Below, piece by piece: positions 14,767 to 22,988 of a stretch of 23,190 nt of DNA. The DNA lies in contig JAFADY010000044.1 of assembly GCA_023424395.1 (NCBI GenBank), positions 1 through 23,190 of the forward strand. The letters are read 5' to 3'. Under the pieces are notes generated by a model that saw only the letters and a program-made list of their open reading frames with translations, was not told where the DNA came from and did no database searches. How positions within the stretch are numbered: the first letter of the stretch is position 1; every line of letters starts with the position of its first letter. A program made the position numbers and the translations under genes. Source of the DNA: Bacteroidota bacterium. Its GTDB lineage: Bacteria; Bacteroidota; Bacteroidia; Bacteroidales; Dysgonomonadaceae.

Positions 14767-15819
14767 TCATATTCTTCCTTCAATTGTTCCAATCAAATTT
14801 ATTAAAGAAATCGTTGCTGTCGCACATAAAGAAGCTTCTTTTTTATTCGCCGTCCGTTTATGTGTCAATTCGTTAGCTAAATCTAATGTCGCTCTTGCAT
14901 ACTTTCGCAGAATCTCGTTACTTGAACCCGATAATTCAATAGCGATATAAGCTTCAAGCATTCTTTTCGCATCAGTTTTACTAACCTCTTTTCCATCAAG
15001 TATTGGGTGTTTGTCTTTACTAAATACAGCTTGAGCTAAAGTAATAATAGTCTCCCTACTTAACAATCCAACAACTTGAAATTGTTCCTCTGTTTTTGCT
15101 TCGTTTTGTCTTAACCTAATTTCGTTTACAGACCTTTCTATTCTTTCCCAATCAGTTAAGTCAACTGTTACACTTATAAAATCTGGCTCTTCATTTTCCT
15201 CTAACATTTGAATAAGAGAATTATACATTTCATTAATATATGTTCTCCTTTCGCTGTATTTTGAAAACGTAGAACTCCATTTACCATACCATTCCCAAAG
15301 GTCCTTGTGTGGGTTAGGATTTTTAAAATTCAATTTTTGCAGTGCTTTGTCGGTTGCTGTATATTTAGATTTATATTGGTCGTTTATATCTTGAATCCTT
15401 TGTCCACCAGTAGCAACAGAAATCATTGTGTTTTTCTGAAATCCTATATCTTGTATCAGTTGTTCTTTACTAATAGTTCCACCAAGTCTAGCCCAATCAA
15501 TTTTAGGTTTTGCTTTTGGAACAATCGTAATATTTGATATTCCTTCGTTTTCATAATGTCTTGTGGCAATACTGAATTTTTCAAGCAAGTCGGATTCAAC
15601 ACTTTGAATTCTATCACGAATTTTCACAAACGTACCAATATCGACAAGTAAATGGAGCGTATAAAAATAAGTTCCACCATTCCAATTATCATATCCAGTC
15701 TGCTCTAAAGTTATTTGAGCACTATTCAAAATGTCAGTCAATTCTTCAAGTTTATCGGCTTTTAGAATTTCTGTCACAGTATAAACAATCGTTCTTATTT
15801 CATCTTGATTTTCAAGCAT
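14767..15819 (-). CDS. Hypothetical protein, possible defence-related helical protein
   Basis: This 350-residue protein is not assigned to a named family here. The N-terminal half is mixed, and the C-terminal ~110 residues are helical with a conserved-looking block: ETIITLAQAVFSKDKHP, SKTDAKRMLEAYIAIELSGS, and YARATLDLANELTHKRTA near 310-330. The last block resembles the helical C-terminal domains of abortive-infection-type proteins, and ANELTH is close to a HEPN active-site pattern but lacks the Arg. The cassette lies between sites C and D; its start (GTTAGCGGTAATATT) and own core (GTTGGCGGTAGTATT) differ at two of 15 positions. Confidence 0.55.
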   Translation of the reverse strand: MLENQDEIRTIVYTVTEILKADKLEELTDILNSAQITLEQTGYDNWNGGTYFYTLHLLVDIGTFVKIRDRIQSVESDLLEKFSIATRHYENEGISNITIVPKAKPKIDWARLGGTISKEQLIQDIGFQKNTMISVATGGQRIQDINDQYKSKYTATDKALQKLNFKNPNPHKDLWEWYGKWSSTFSKYSERRTYINEMYNSLIQMLEENEEPDFISVTVDLTDWERIERSVNEIRLRQNEAKTEEQFQVVGLLSRETIITLAQAVFSKDKHPILDGKEVSKTDAKRMLEAYIAIELSGSSNEILRKYARATLDLANELTHKRTANKKEASLCATATISLINLIGTIEGRI

Positions 15820-15838
15820 CTCTGTCTCTTTTTAATAT

Positions 15839-15975
15839 TACCGCTAACGTTTTGCCGCTTTGCGAAGGCGGGGATTTTCAGCACTAAACTTCATTAGATG
15901 CACAAAGCTTGAATTTAGCACTTCACTGTCATAGAAGCACGAAACCCCCGCTTTTGCAAAACGGCTGTTGTGCGT
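15839..15975 (-). repeat. Cassette recombination site D (attC-like)
   Basis: Left core ACCGCTAAC (AAC at 15846-15848), right core GTTGTGCGTTC (GTT at 15967-15969). Stem CCGCTTTGCGAAGGCGGGG faces CCCCCGCTTTTGCAAAACGG, with spacers of 6 and 2 bases. Confidence 0.8.
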
Positions 15976-15982
15976 TCGCCCT

Positions 15983-17827
15983 TTATTGTGCCGGAAGTTT
16001 TGCATTAATTGCTTGATATAAAATGATAAATTCATCGTCAATCCCGTCAAACCAAGAAAGTCTTAATTCATCAAAAGTTTGAGAGCAATAGTGCTTTTCA
16101 GCTACTTTACTACCACCTAAATGACCTCTAATAGTATCGTCTGCGTAGGTTTTACAAAAGTTTTTAGCGTGGTCAAAGTCTGTGAATGTAATTACAGAGT
16201 TGGGTACTAATCTTTGCAAAGCTGTTGGATGAATATAATTTTCTAAAAGTCTTTTTTTAGTAATGTGAAAATCTGTACCACTCGCTAAGCCATAGTTTAG
16301 TAGTTTGGTTTCGTTCAATGAAACTGATACTGGGTCAGGTTTGTCGCTGTCTAAAAATATAAAAAATGGCTTTTCAAGTTTTGTAAAAAGGTCAAGATTA
16401 ATCCAATGCTTTACGCTATCACAGCCTCCAATTGGAATTATATTAATATTTAATTCCTCAAAAGTTTGTTCGATTAAGCCTGCTTGCTTGTATAGGTTTG
16501 CATTATGATGCATAGCGTTTGCATCATCTATACCTTCAACTAAAAATAAAAGTCTAGAAGTAGAAAATAATGGGGTAAAAGTGTTATCTGGTTTTATACC
16601 TAAATCAATTGCAATGTTTTTATAGCTAATACCGTTTTGGGTTACTGTATAAATATTATCTGGTTTAGAAATGTGAATTATATTTCCGTGAAGAGTGTTA
16701 CCAACTATGGTTGGTGAATGGGTAGATGTTATTACTTGATAGCCGTTTTCTTTTAAAGAATTGAGTTTGTCAAACAAATTTTCTTGTGCAGATGGATGTA
16801 AAAATGTTTCAGGCTCTTCAAAACCAAAAATTATTTGTTGAGTATCATCTGTTCGGTCGGTTTCAGCAAGATATTCAAAATAGGACATCATTGTAATTCT
16901 TCTAAATCCATCCCCTCTTGAACTTAAAGGAATATTATTTCCTGATGATGTGCTTACAAATGAAGTTGAAATTAGTTTGCTCCAATCAAATTCGATTTTT
17001 GGCTCCACTTTTTCTGTTGCCTTAACCACATCATTAATTTTTGTTGTGACTTTTTGTAAAACTGATTCTAATTGTGCTTTAACCGTTGCTTCAATGTCGT
17101 CTGTGTCAATTTCATCTTTGATGAGTTTGAACGCCATATCCTTAAAGTATTTTTGAATAGTTGTATCTGTGTCCGAAAGTGAAGTGTCAGCCTTAAAATA
17201 TTGAAAAATTGGAAGTGACTTTTTTATTGCATCTCCAATTGCTTTGGTTTTTGACGTTCCCGTTCCTGGGATTTCTTCAAACTCAAATGAAAAATCAATA
17301 TTATTTTGTAAGTTATGCTCTCTTAGTTTTTCTCTTTTTTCAACATTATTATATGCTTCTCCATTACCTTTTGAGGTCTCAATTCCGTTTGCGTTGCATT
17401 GTGCAATTAATTGTGCTTCGGTTTTAAAAACAAAGTCGTTTGTCCCACTATATTTCTTTCTTACAATTGATGTTTTTGGATTAGCGACTGCGTTCTCTGT
17501 TACATTCCAAACTTTTTTCCATACTAATAGGTTTTCGGCATTAACGAGTTCTTCTGCCTCAATTGTAGTTGCAATTTCTTCACCTAACAAATATTCTTTT
17601 CCTTCGCAATCGAAGTGAAGCTCAATTATAATTTGATTGTCTTCTGCAAGAACGTTATAATCAGCTCTTGTTAATTTTACTTCATTAAGTGAAGAGTCGA
17701 TGGCTTTTAAAATTGTCGACTTACCTGCATCATTTTGACCAACTATACAATTAAACATTCCAAAGTCCACGGAAATTGTTCCGTTTATTCCTCTAAAATT
17801 TGTAATGATTACTTTTTTTAGTTTCAT
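15983..17827 (-). CDS. OLD-family ATP-dependent nuclease (AAA ATPase plus TOPRIM)
   Basis: The 614-residue protein has an SMC/ABC-like ATPase with Walker A GQNDAGKST at about 30-38, and FGFEEPETFLHPSAQENLFD near 325-345 holding the Walker B and signature region with ITSTHSPTIV after it. A C-terminal TOPRIM nuclease domain follows, with FLVEGIDDANAM near 430 and FIFLDSDKPD near 495. This is the OLD (overcoming lysogenization defect) architecture, as in phage P2 Old and in GajA of Gabija. No UvrD-like GajB helicase lies next to it, so it is a solo OLD nuclease, probably anti-phage. It fills a whole cassette between sites D and E, with a 46-base leader. Confidence 0.92.
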   Translation of the reverse strand: MKLKKVIITNFRGINGTISVDFGMFNCIVGQNDAGKSTILKAIDSSLNEVKLTRADYNVLAEDNQIIIELHFDCEGKEYLLGEEIATTIEAEELVNAENLLVWKKVWNVTENAVANPKTSIVRKKYSGTNDFVFKTEAQLIAQCNANGIETSKGNGEAYNNVEKREKLREHNLQNNIDFSFEFEEIPGTGTSKTKAIGDAIKKSLPIFQYFKADTSLSDTDTTIQKYFKDMAFKLIKDEIDTDDIEATVKAQLESVLQKVTTKINDVVKATEKVEPKIEFDWSKLISTSFVSTSSGNNIPLSSRGDGFRRITMMSYFEYLAETDRTDDTQQIIFGFEEPETFLHPSAQENLFDKLNSLKENGYQVITSTHSPTIVGNTLHGNIIHISKPDNIYTVTQNGISYKNIAIDLGIKPDNTFTPLFSTSRLLFLVEGIDDANAMHHNANLYKQAGLIEQTFEELNINIIPIGGCDSVKHWINLDLFTKLEKPFFIFLDSDKPDPVSVSLNETKLLNYGLASGTDFHITKKRLLENYIHPTALQRLVPNSVITFTDFDHAKNFCKTYADDTIRGHLGGSKVAEKHYCSQTFDELRLSWFDGIDDEFIILYQAINAKLPAQ

Positions 17828-17863
17828 ATTTTGTTATTTATGTCGGTCTGTCTGTCAATAGGG

Positions 17864-18112
17864 TGACGCACAACGGCGGGAGCTTTACGCAGGGCTCTCA
17901 GATTAATTTTAATTATTTCGTGGGGAGCATTGGCGATGTGGCGGTATTCTGTGTTCCGTCTGCCTGGTGCCGCTGTTGATTAAAGATACAAAAGCTCATT
18001 GTTTATTTTACTGCTCGGTGTTATTCGTCTGCCGAAACCCCTGCTGAATAATGAATAATGGTTGAGAGTATATTCGTCGCCCGCCATATAGTCAATGCAC
18101 TGTTAGCTGCTG
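17864..18112 (-). repeat. Cassette recombination site E, with a partial inserted element
   Basis: Left core GACGCACAAC (AAC at 17872-17874), right core GTTAGCTGCTG (GTT at 18102-18104). GCATTGGCGATGTGGCGG faces CCGCCATATAGTCAATGC. The first 52 bases of the structured element sit in its left arm right after AACGG. The loop is long and without clear structure. Confidence 0.7.
17877..17928. mobile_element. Structured element, truncated copy (first 52 bp)
   Basis: Bases 17877-17928 are identical to the first 52 bases of the full copy at 14479. Then the sequence changes abruptly into the arm of site E (ATTGGCGATG). It has lost the second and third hairpins. Confidence 0.75.
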
Positions 18113-18120
18113 TTTAGTCG

Positions 18121-19098
18121 TTAATACTTTTGAATTGCTTTGTAACTAAGTTGCATATTGTCCATAATCGGATATTTTGAATAAACATAACCATTGCTTA
18201 ATAAATTATTTTGAGAATAGCCAATTTCAGTAAGCTTTTCATTTAGTTCTTTTATAGTGGAAATATTATGTACCACAAGTTCACGTATAAGTCTTGCAAC
18301 AAGTTTTTTCAAATATTGATGATACTCTTTAAAGTTTTTATATGATGGCTTTATTTCTCCGTGAACAATGGCACTTCTCAATTTATATAGTTGGTCAATA
18401 TTTTTGTATATTATTCTGCAACTGTCAACGTTCTTACCGCAGAGAATTGCAACATTTCTTTTTATTTTATAAGTCAATTGTTCCTTTCCTTCAACTATTA
18501 CTTCTAGACAAATCATAAGGCTAATAAATTGGTAGATTGGATTATTCTCAATAAATGAATTTGTGTAAACAGACATAATATATTTCACGTAACTCAGTTT
18601 TTTTGAATTTTCGAAATGAGTCTTAATAAAATTTTTGATGTATTTATATTCTGTCTTGTAGATATAGAGAAAGTTATCAAAATAACTATCTCCAGTAGAT
18701 TTAAATGGATTTTGAGAAACACTGCCACATTGAAACTTGTTATCTAGAGGTATCAGAGAAATTGTTTTTACTATAGACAAGTCAGATGGGAAAATAGCAA
18801 GCAACAATTCATAGAAATGAAAGATATTGTCATCAGTAAACGGTTTTGCTATATCAATAGGAATAATTGCATAGAGCTTTACGTTCTTGTCAACAATGAG
18901 ATTTGTTTCGTCAGTTCGCTTAGTTGCAAATCTATAAGAACGATTAAAGGCAATAGGTGCAATAAAATCTTTAAATGCGGTTCGAAAATGAGTCCCCTTA
19001 TAAACAACTATCCTTGCGTTAATAAAGCTTATGTCCAACTTGGTTAAGTCAGAATAAGAGCCATAAAAAACAGGTATTTCAATTCTTTGGGTGTTCAT
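18121..19098 (-). CDS. ApeA-like HEPN domain protein (putative defence)
   Basis: The 325-residue protein has an N-terminal beta-rich part (FYGSYSDLTKLDISFINARI near 11-30) and a helical C-terminal half. The C-terminal half holds FISLMICLEVIVEG at about 191-204 and LYKLRSAIVHGE with the HEPN RX4H motif R241-H246. This layout matches the ApeA-like HEPN proteins, in which the C-terminal domain is a ribonuclease used against phages. The start at 19098 is only 16 bases after the cassette core, so the cassette cannot hold its own promoter. It lies between sites E and F. Confidence 0.7.
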   Translation of the reverse strand: MNTQRIEIPVFYGSYSDLTKLDISFINARIVVYKGTHFRTAFKDFIAPIAFNRSYRFATKRTDETNLIVDKNVKLYAIIPIDIAKPFTDDNIFHFYELLLAIFPSDLSIVKTISLIPLDNKFQCGSVSQNPFKSTGDSYFDNFLYIYKTEYKYIKNFIKTHFENSKKLSYVKYIMSVYTNSFIENNPIYQFISLMICLEVIVEGKEQLTYKIKRNVAILCGKNVDSCRIIYKNIDQLYKLRSAIVHGEIKPSYKNFKEYHQYLKKLVARLIRELVVHNISTIKELNEKLTEIGYSQNNLLSNGYVYSKYPIMDNMQLSYKAIQKY

Positions 19099-19106
19099 TT
19101 TAAATA

Positions 19107-19188
19107 GCAGCTAACGGATGGTCGTATGTTGCGTAGCCTGTGTTGCGCCTGCGGCAGGCTATACAGTATACGACGTGTTATGGGCCGT
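19107..19188 (-). repeat. Cassette recombination site F (shortest site)
   Basis: Left core AGCAGCTAAC (AAC at 19113-19115), right core GTTATGGGCC (GTT at 19177-19179), so core to core is only 67 bases. GTCGTATGTTGCGTAGCCTG faces CAGGCTATACAGTATACGAC, with a loop of 14 bases and spacers of 5 and 2. Confidence 0.85.
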
Positions 19189-19201
19189 TAATTTTTAGTT
19201 A

Positions 19202-19699
19202 TCAATGCTTTATTATATCAGATTGTTTTGCAATATCTTTTGTTTCAATTGTCAATGAATTATATTTTCTTAAATTCTCAGAAAATTGATCTTTTTGAAT
19301 TTTAAATTCTATCGGTATATAAATATTTAAAAATCCCTTAGGCGGCCTAATCTGGTCTATTACATATTGATCCAAACGATCAAAATAATCAATAACGGGG
19401 AATTTTAAATAATCATGGTCAGATTTTACAATTTTATAATGAAAATCTTTTTGTTCAACAATGACTTGAACAATGACCTTGCCTTCAATAGCATTTTCTC
19501 TAGCAATTTCAGGATAAATAATTATATTATACATTCGTGGCAATAATACATTTTCCAAAGTCAAAACATTATTGTATGAATCTACATCTATCTGGAATGT
19601 CGTATCTGCAATCAATTTTCTATCAACGCGATAAAGATCGGATCGTTGTCCAAAAGCACAAGTTGAAAACAATATAAAAAAGATTATCAATCTGCCCAT
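19202..19699 (-). CDS. Secreted protein with a TonB C-terminal-like domain
   Basis: The 165-residue protein starts with a signal peptide (MGRLIIFFILFSTCAFGQ). It contains YPEIARENAIEGKVIVQVIV, the hallmark of TonB C-terminal domains, followed by DQIRPPKGFLNIYIPIEF, which fits the last strands of the fold. There is no N-terminal membrane anchor or proline-rich spacer as in true TonB, so it is a small periplasmic or lipid-free relative whose role is unknown. The cassette leader is about 26 bases. It lies between sites F and G, and the core pairs GTTATGGGCC and GGCCCATAAC match perfectly. Confidence 0.75.
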   Translation of the reverse strand: MGRLIIFFILFSTCAFGQRSDLYRVDRKLIADTTFQIDVDSYNNVLTLENVLLPRMYNIIIYPEIARENAIEGKVIVQVIVEQKDFHYKIVKSDHDYLKFPVIDYFDRLDQYVIDQIRPPKGFLNIYIPIEFKIQKDQFSENLRKYNSLTIETKDIAKQSDIIKH

Positions 19700-19713
19700 T
19701 TGCTTGTTTTTTT

Positions 19714-19851
19714 AATGGCCCATAACGGTTAGCGGCTTGGCGAAGGGCGGGAACTCACCAACACCCAACTCGGAGCCGACAATTTCCAAATATAGTAAAA
19801 ACTTTCAATGCGACACGAAACCCGCCTTTTGCCAAACCGTGTTAGTGGTTC
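19714..19851 (-). repeat. Cassette recombination site G (attC-like)
   Basis: Left core GGCCCATAAC (AAC at 19724-19726), right core GTTAGTGGTT (GTT at 19841-19843). CGGCTTGGCGAAGGGCGGG faces CCCGCCTTTTGCCAAACCG, with spacers of 6 and 1 bases. The right core contains the stop codon of the next gene. Confidence 0.85.
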
Positions 19852-20447
19852 GTTGTTCTTTTGCGTTTATTATGGTTCGTTGTTTTACTTTTTTCAAGCC
19901 TTTTAAAACCGAAATAAATTAATCCAACGCATAATAAGAGTCCGGTAAGAGCAGGAACTATGATTGATTTTCCTGCTTCACCTGCATTGTGAATACTCCA
20001 AATCATCTTTCCTGTCGCCATTAAAACTACTACTCCAAGTCCCATTAATAAGCTACGCTTCCAAAATGCAAGTCCAAGCGCTATAAATGACACAGGAACA
20101 GTTATTGCCAACAATATTTTCTTATAATCCCAAACTCCATAAAGCCAATCTTTCTCGAATTGTAAAAATGTTGTAACATTCTCGCTTACAACTTCTGGTT
20201 TGCTAAACCAAAACATACTTGTAAAAAGGCAGAATATTGTTATGGAAACTCCTGTCCAGCTATGCTTGTAGGAAAAATAACAAAATGGTATTAAAAATAC
20301 AGGCCTTAAATACCAACTCCATTGATTGTGATGTCTGTCAAAAACCCAGTCAAAAAAATTCTGATTTTTTATTGAAACAACTATAAATGTTATTGTAAAT
20401 GTCATGAATATCAATGCAACCATTTTATCCCTATTTAGCGAAGTCAT
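19842..20447 (-). CDS. Hypothetical integral membrane protein, about six helices
   Basis: I do not recognise a family for this 201-residue protein. Hydrophobic segments lie at about 9-26, 45-60, 64-81, 110-129, 132-150 and 161-181, and the end is basic (KRLEKSKTTNHNKRKRTTNH). The TAA stop is part of the recombination core of site G (ACCACTAAC), so the gene runs to the very edge of its cassette. The last codons contain a 12-base direct repeat 27 bases apart, giving TTNH twice; this may be an in-frame duplication of the core edge. It is alone in its cassette, between sites G and H. Confidence 0.65.
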   Translation of the reverse strand: MTSLNRDKMVALIFMTFTITFIVVSIKNQNFFDWVFDRHHNQWSWYLRPVFLIPFCYFSYKHSWTGVSITIFCLFTSMFWFSKPEVVSENVTTFLQFEKDWLYGVWDYKKILLAITVPVSFIALGLAFWKRSLLMGLGVVVLMATGKMIWSIHNAGEAGKSIIVPALTGLLLCVGLIYFGFKRLEKSKTTNHNKRKRTTNH

Positions 20448-20492
20448 TTTCCGATATTTTATAATTATTCATTTGCGGTATCGTCAGTTACA

Positions 20493-20632
20493 ATGACCAC
20501 TAACGGTTTGCGGCTTGCGTAGTGGCGGATTTCGGAGCTGCGTCTGTATCCCACGTGCCGAAATTGCTGCAAGACGAGACGCTGAATGAGCTACAAACCC
20601 CGCCATTGCTTATGAGCCGTTGTTACCGCCAG
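20493..20632 (-). repeat. Cassette recombination site H (attC-like)
   Basis: Left core GACCACTAAC (AAC at 20502-20504), right core GTTACCGCC (GTT at 20622-20624). CGGCTTGCGTAGTGGCGG faces CCGCCATTGCTTATGAGCCG, with spacers of 6 and 2. Its right core does not match the start of the cassette it should end. Confidence 0.8.
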
Positions 20633-20650
20633 TATTTGATTCATTTTTAG

Positions 20651-21336
20651 TTAGTTTAATTCTTTTTCTTTACTCAACCTATAAAGTCTTTTCGCAATTA
20701 ATATTGAAAAAACAGTCCAAGGTACTAAAGATGCAATTCCAAAAGTTAATCCAATTGTTCCAGCAGTTGTCGGAATAAGCATTAATATTCCAGAAATTAA
20801 TCCCCAAATAGCAGTCGATTTACTGAATGTATTGTCTTGAAACATAACTTTTGAAATTATTAAAAGAGTAATTGCATTAAGAACATAATATACATCAAAA
20901 GCTGTTCCTTTATATGTTACAAGCATTATCTGTCCCGAAGTTAAACATTGAAGTTTCAATTCTGTTGTCTCTGCTATCGCATACTGTTTACTTAATGAAA
21001 GCATTTCAAATGCAACCGATGATGCATAATATGCTGCAATTCCAATAAATCCAAGAATCAAGGCTATTGTCATATAAGACTGGTTTACATGTCTAAGTGC
21101 AGCATATAGTCCAAGGTAAACAAATATTAATAATGCATTACTTAGAATGTACAATAAATCAAGACTTAGAAGACCTAATAGCCAATTATCCCTAAATAAA
21201 TTAAAAAAGTTCAATGCATTGTCAGGGGTGGCCATGCTATAAATATACTCATTTGTATTGGAATAATTAAGACAATCGCTATTGCCATTATTCCACCAAT
21301 TTTATAAAGTCCTTTCAAATTGTCAATTGTTTTCAT
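20651..21336 (-). pseudogene. DUF4386-like membrane protein, split by a frameshift
   Basis: The main open frame (20651-21235) encodes 194 residues with about five hydrophobic helices and contains DNWLLGLLSLDLLYILSNAL. It starts at a weak internal ATG (MATPDNAL). The other frame upstream, from ATG at 21336, encodes MKTIDNLKGLYKIGG and then a membrane helix ending FIAWPPL. Adding one C in the CCACCCC run near 21227-21232 would join the two as AWPPPDNALNFF and give about 230 residues, the usual size for DUF4386-like proteins. So the gene is probably broken by a one-base deletion, unless the shorter product is used. It lies between sites H and I. Confidence 0.7.
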
Positions 21337-21400
21337 CTTAGGCCCATTAATTGTGTAATATTTAAATGTTTATAAAATCGTTATTTCATCATTGTTTGTC

Positions 21401-21537
21401 AGTCATAACGCCTCAGGTATTGCCGAAGGCGAGGGAAGTAAACACCTTACTCTGATAAAATACCTAATTACAAAGATAAACAATTTTTTATAAAAAAACT
21501 TCAACTCCGCTTTGGGCAATACCTCGTTATGCGGTCG
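21401..21537 (-). repeat. Cassette recombination site I (attC-like)
   Basis: Left core CATAAC (AAC at 21407-21409), right core GTTATGCGG (GTT at 21526-21528). AGGTATTGCCGAAGGCGAGG faces CTCCGCTTTGGGCAATACCT, with spacers of 5 and 1. The loop is AT-rich. Confidence 0.8.
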
Positions 21538-21608
21538 GCTTTTTCTCTGTTTTTTACCCTTATTGTTATTTCTTAACCGAAGTCAATGAGTTTAATTATT
21601 TACAAATT

Positions 21609-21616
21609 TAATTTTG
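21609..21616 (+). promoter_or_regulatory. Promoter -7 element for the plus-strand gene pair
   Basis: TAATTTTG is a perfect -7 element; the -33 region is only weakly matched. The start would be about 21623, 20 bases before the lipoprotein ATG. It supplies expression to genes that run against the cassette direction. Confidence 0.45.
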
Positions 21617-21643
21617 CTATTAAATTATAAAAAATAAAAGTAT

Positions 21644-21988
21644 ATGAAAAAAGTATTATTTGGGCTACTAGCCACAGCAATTATGTCATCTTGTTCAGTT
21701 CAACAATTTGCAGTGAATACTGAAACGGAACCTTTTCAAAATGGAGGAAAAGTTTGGGGTGAAAAAACCGAAAAATGTGATACAAGTCGATGGCAAGCAC
21801 AGTATCGAAAAGATAGAGACCTACATTTACTGGGTATAAATGTAAAAAAAAGTAATGTACAAAAAATGGTTGAAGAATTAAATGCAACTTCTTATACAAT
21901 AGAAACAAAATCAAACTTGATTATTCGATTACTAACGTTCGGAATTTTTGATCATAAAACTGTCAAAGTGATTAAAAGAGAAAATTAA
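21644..21988 (+). CDS. Small putative lipoprotein
   Basis: The 114-residue protein has a lipoprotein signal (MKKVLFGLLATAIMSSCSVQ) with the lipobox Cys at residue 17. The rest is basic and hydrophilic, with KCDTSRWQAQYRKDRDLHLL and the hydrophobic stretch LIIRLLTFGIF near 93-103. I do not recognise the family. It is followed after 1 base by the DUF6326 gene, so they are one unit. Both run on the plus strand, opposite to the other cassette genes, and have their own -7 element. They share one cassette with the Crp/Fnr-type regulator. Confidence 0.65.
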   Translation: MKKVLFGLLATAIMSSCSVQQFAVNTETEPFQNGGKVWGEKTEKCDTSRWQAQYRKDRDLHLLGINVKKSNVQKMVEELNATSYTIETKSNLIIRLLTFGIFDHKTVKVIKREN

Positions 21989-21989
21989 T

Positions 21990-22391
21990 ATGAAAAATAA
22001 AAAAGAATTATTAAGTACAATTTGGATTTTTGTTACTTTAAATTATCTGTATTGTGATTTGATAGGATTGATGGATTCAAATCTATTAAAGCAGTATTTA
22101 GCAGGAAGTGTAGAAGGAATGACAATAAATGAAAATTTTTTGTTTTATGCAGGTGTTTTAATGGAAATTCCGATTGCAATGATTTTACTCTCCAAAATAT
22201 TGTCTAAAAAATACAACTGCTGGTCTAATATTTTTGCCGGATCTACAAAAACAATCGTAATGTGTGCTACACTGTTTATGGGGAATGTAACTAAGTACTA
22301 TTTATTCTTTGCAGTAATTGAAATTGCAACTACTATTTTTGTTGTTGTGTATGCTTGGAAATGGTTGAAACAAAGAGAAGAATTAACCTAA
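21990..22391 (+). CDS. DUF6326 family membrane protein
   Basis: The 133-residue protein has four hydrophobic helices, at about 8-27, 47-66, 81-98 and 103-124. It shows the family pattern: LSTIWIFVTLNYLYCDLIGL, LMEIPIAMILLSKILSKKYN and YYLFFAVIEIATTIFVVVYA then WKW. DUF6326 proteins are common in Bacteroidota and their function is unknown. The gene follows the small lipoprotein gene and overlaps the end of the Crp/Fnr-type gene tail to tail by 9 bases. A Crp/Fnr-type regulator next to a DUF6326 protein suggests that the regulator controls it. Confidence 0.8.
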   Translation: MKNKKELLSTIWIFVTLNYLYCDLIGLMDSNLLKQYLAGSVEGMTINENFLFYAGVLMEIPIAMILLSKILSKKYNCWSNIFAGSTKTIVMCATLFMGNVTKYYLFFAVIEIATTIFVVVYAWKWLKQREELT

Positions 22392-22970
22392 CCTCTCTCT
22401 TTTCTGTAATTTTTTCCTTATTCTGCTCAATGATTCCGGCTTAACTCCAATGTATGTTGCAATATCATATTGTGGAACTCTTTGAAATATGTCCGGTCGC
22501 GTTTCTAATAGTTTTAAATACCGTTGCTCCGGTTTGTCGGTAATGTAAGAGGTCATTAAATTTTGTTGTTCAATAAAAACAGTTTCCATTATTTGACGAG
22601 AAATTTTTTCAAATCGTGGAAACTGTTTAAATAATTCTTGTGCTTTTTGCTCATTACCAACGACTAAGGCTGTGTCTTCTACGCAGATTAAATTATACTT
22701 TGAAGCGGCTTTCCCTTCAAAATTTTCTAGCGAAATTATCCACTGTTCTTCGGTATAAAAATTTGTAGTAATATCGTTTCCGTCAATTAATTTAAATTGT
22801 CGTACACACCCCTTGAGCAAGAAGAAAGTGTTATTCGTAAATTGTCCTTCTTTAACTAAATAGTCGCTTTTGCTAAATTTTTCAATTATCATACTTTCAG
22901 TCAGTACTTTTATTTCGTCTGCTGTAAGGTTGGTAATTTTTAAAAAATAATTAATGAGTAGATTGTTCAT
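22383..22970 (-). CDS. Crp/Fnr family transcription regulator
   Basis: The 195-residue protein has the cyclic-nucleotide-binding-like beta-roll at about 20-110 (NNTFFLLKGCVRQFKLIDGN and TEEQWIISLENF) and a C-terminal helix-turn-helix, QYDIATYIGVKPESLSRIRK, at about 168-187. Cys clusters for iron-sulphur binding (as in Fnr) are absent. It belongs to the Bacteroidota group whose ligand is unknown. The gene is first in its cassette on the minus strand, with a leader of about 30 bases. It converges on the DUF6326 gene and is likely its regulator. Confidence 0.88.
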   Translation of the reverse strand: MNNLLINYFLKITNLTADEIKVLTESMIIEKFSKSDYLVKEGQFTNNTFFLLKGCVRQFKLIDGNDITTNFYTEEQWIISLENFEGKAASKYNLICVEDTALVVGNEQKAQELFKQFPRFEKISRQIMETVFIEQQNLMTSYITDKPEQRYLKLLETRPDIFQRVPQYDIATYIGVKPESLSRIRKKLQKRERLG

Positions 22971-22988
22971 TGTTGGTCTCGTCTTTTA

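Noticed and set aside
14900..15819. Calling the 350-residue protein a HEPN nuclease
   Set aside because: ANELTHKR lacks the Arg of RX4-6H, so only a loose similarity to abortive-infection-type proteins is stated.
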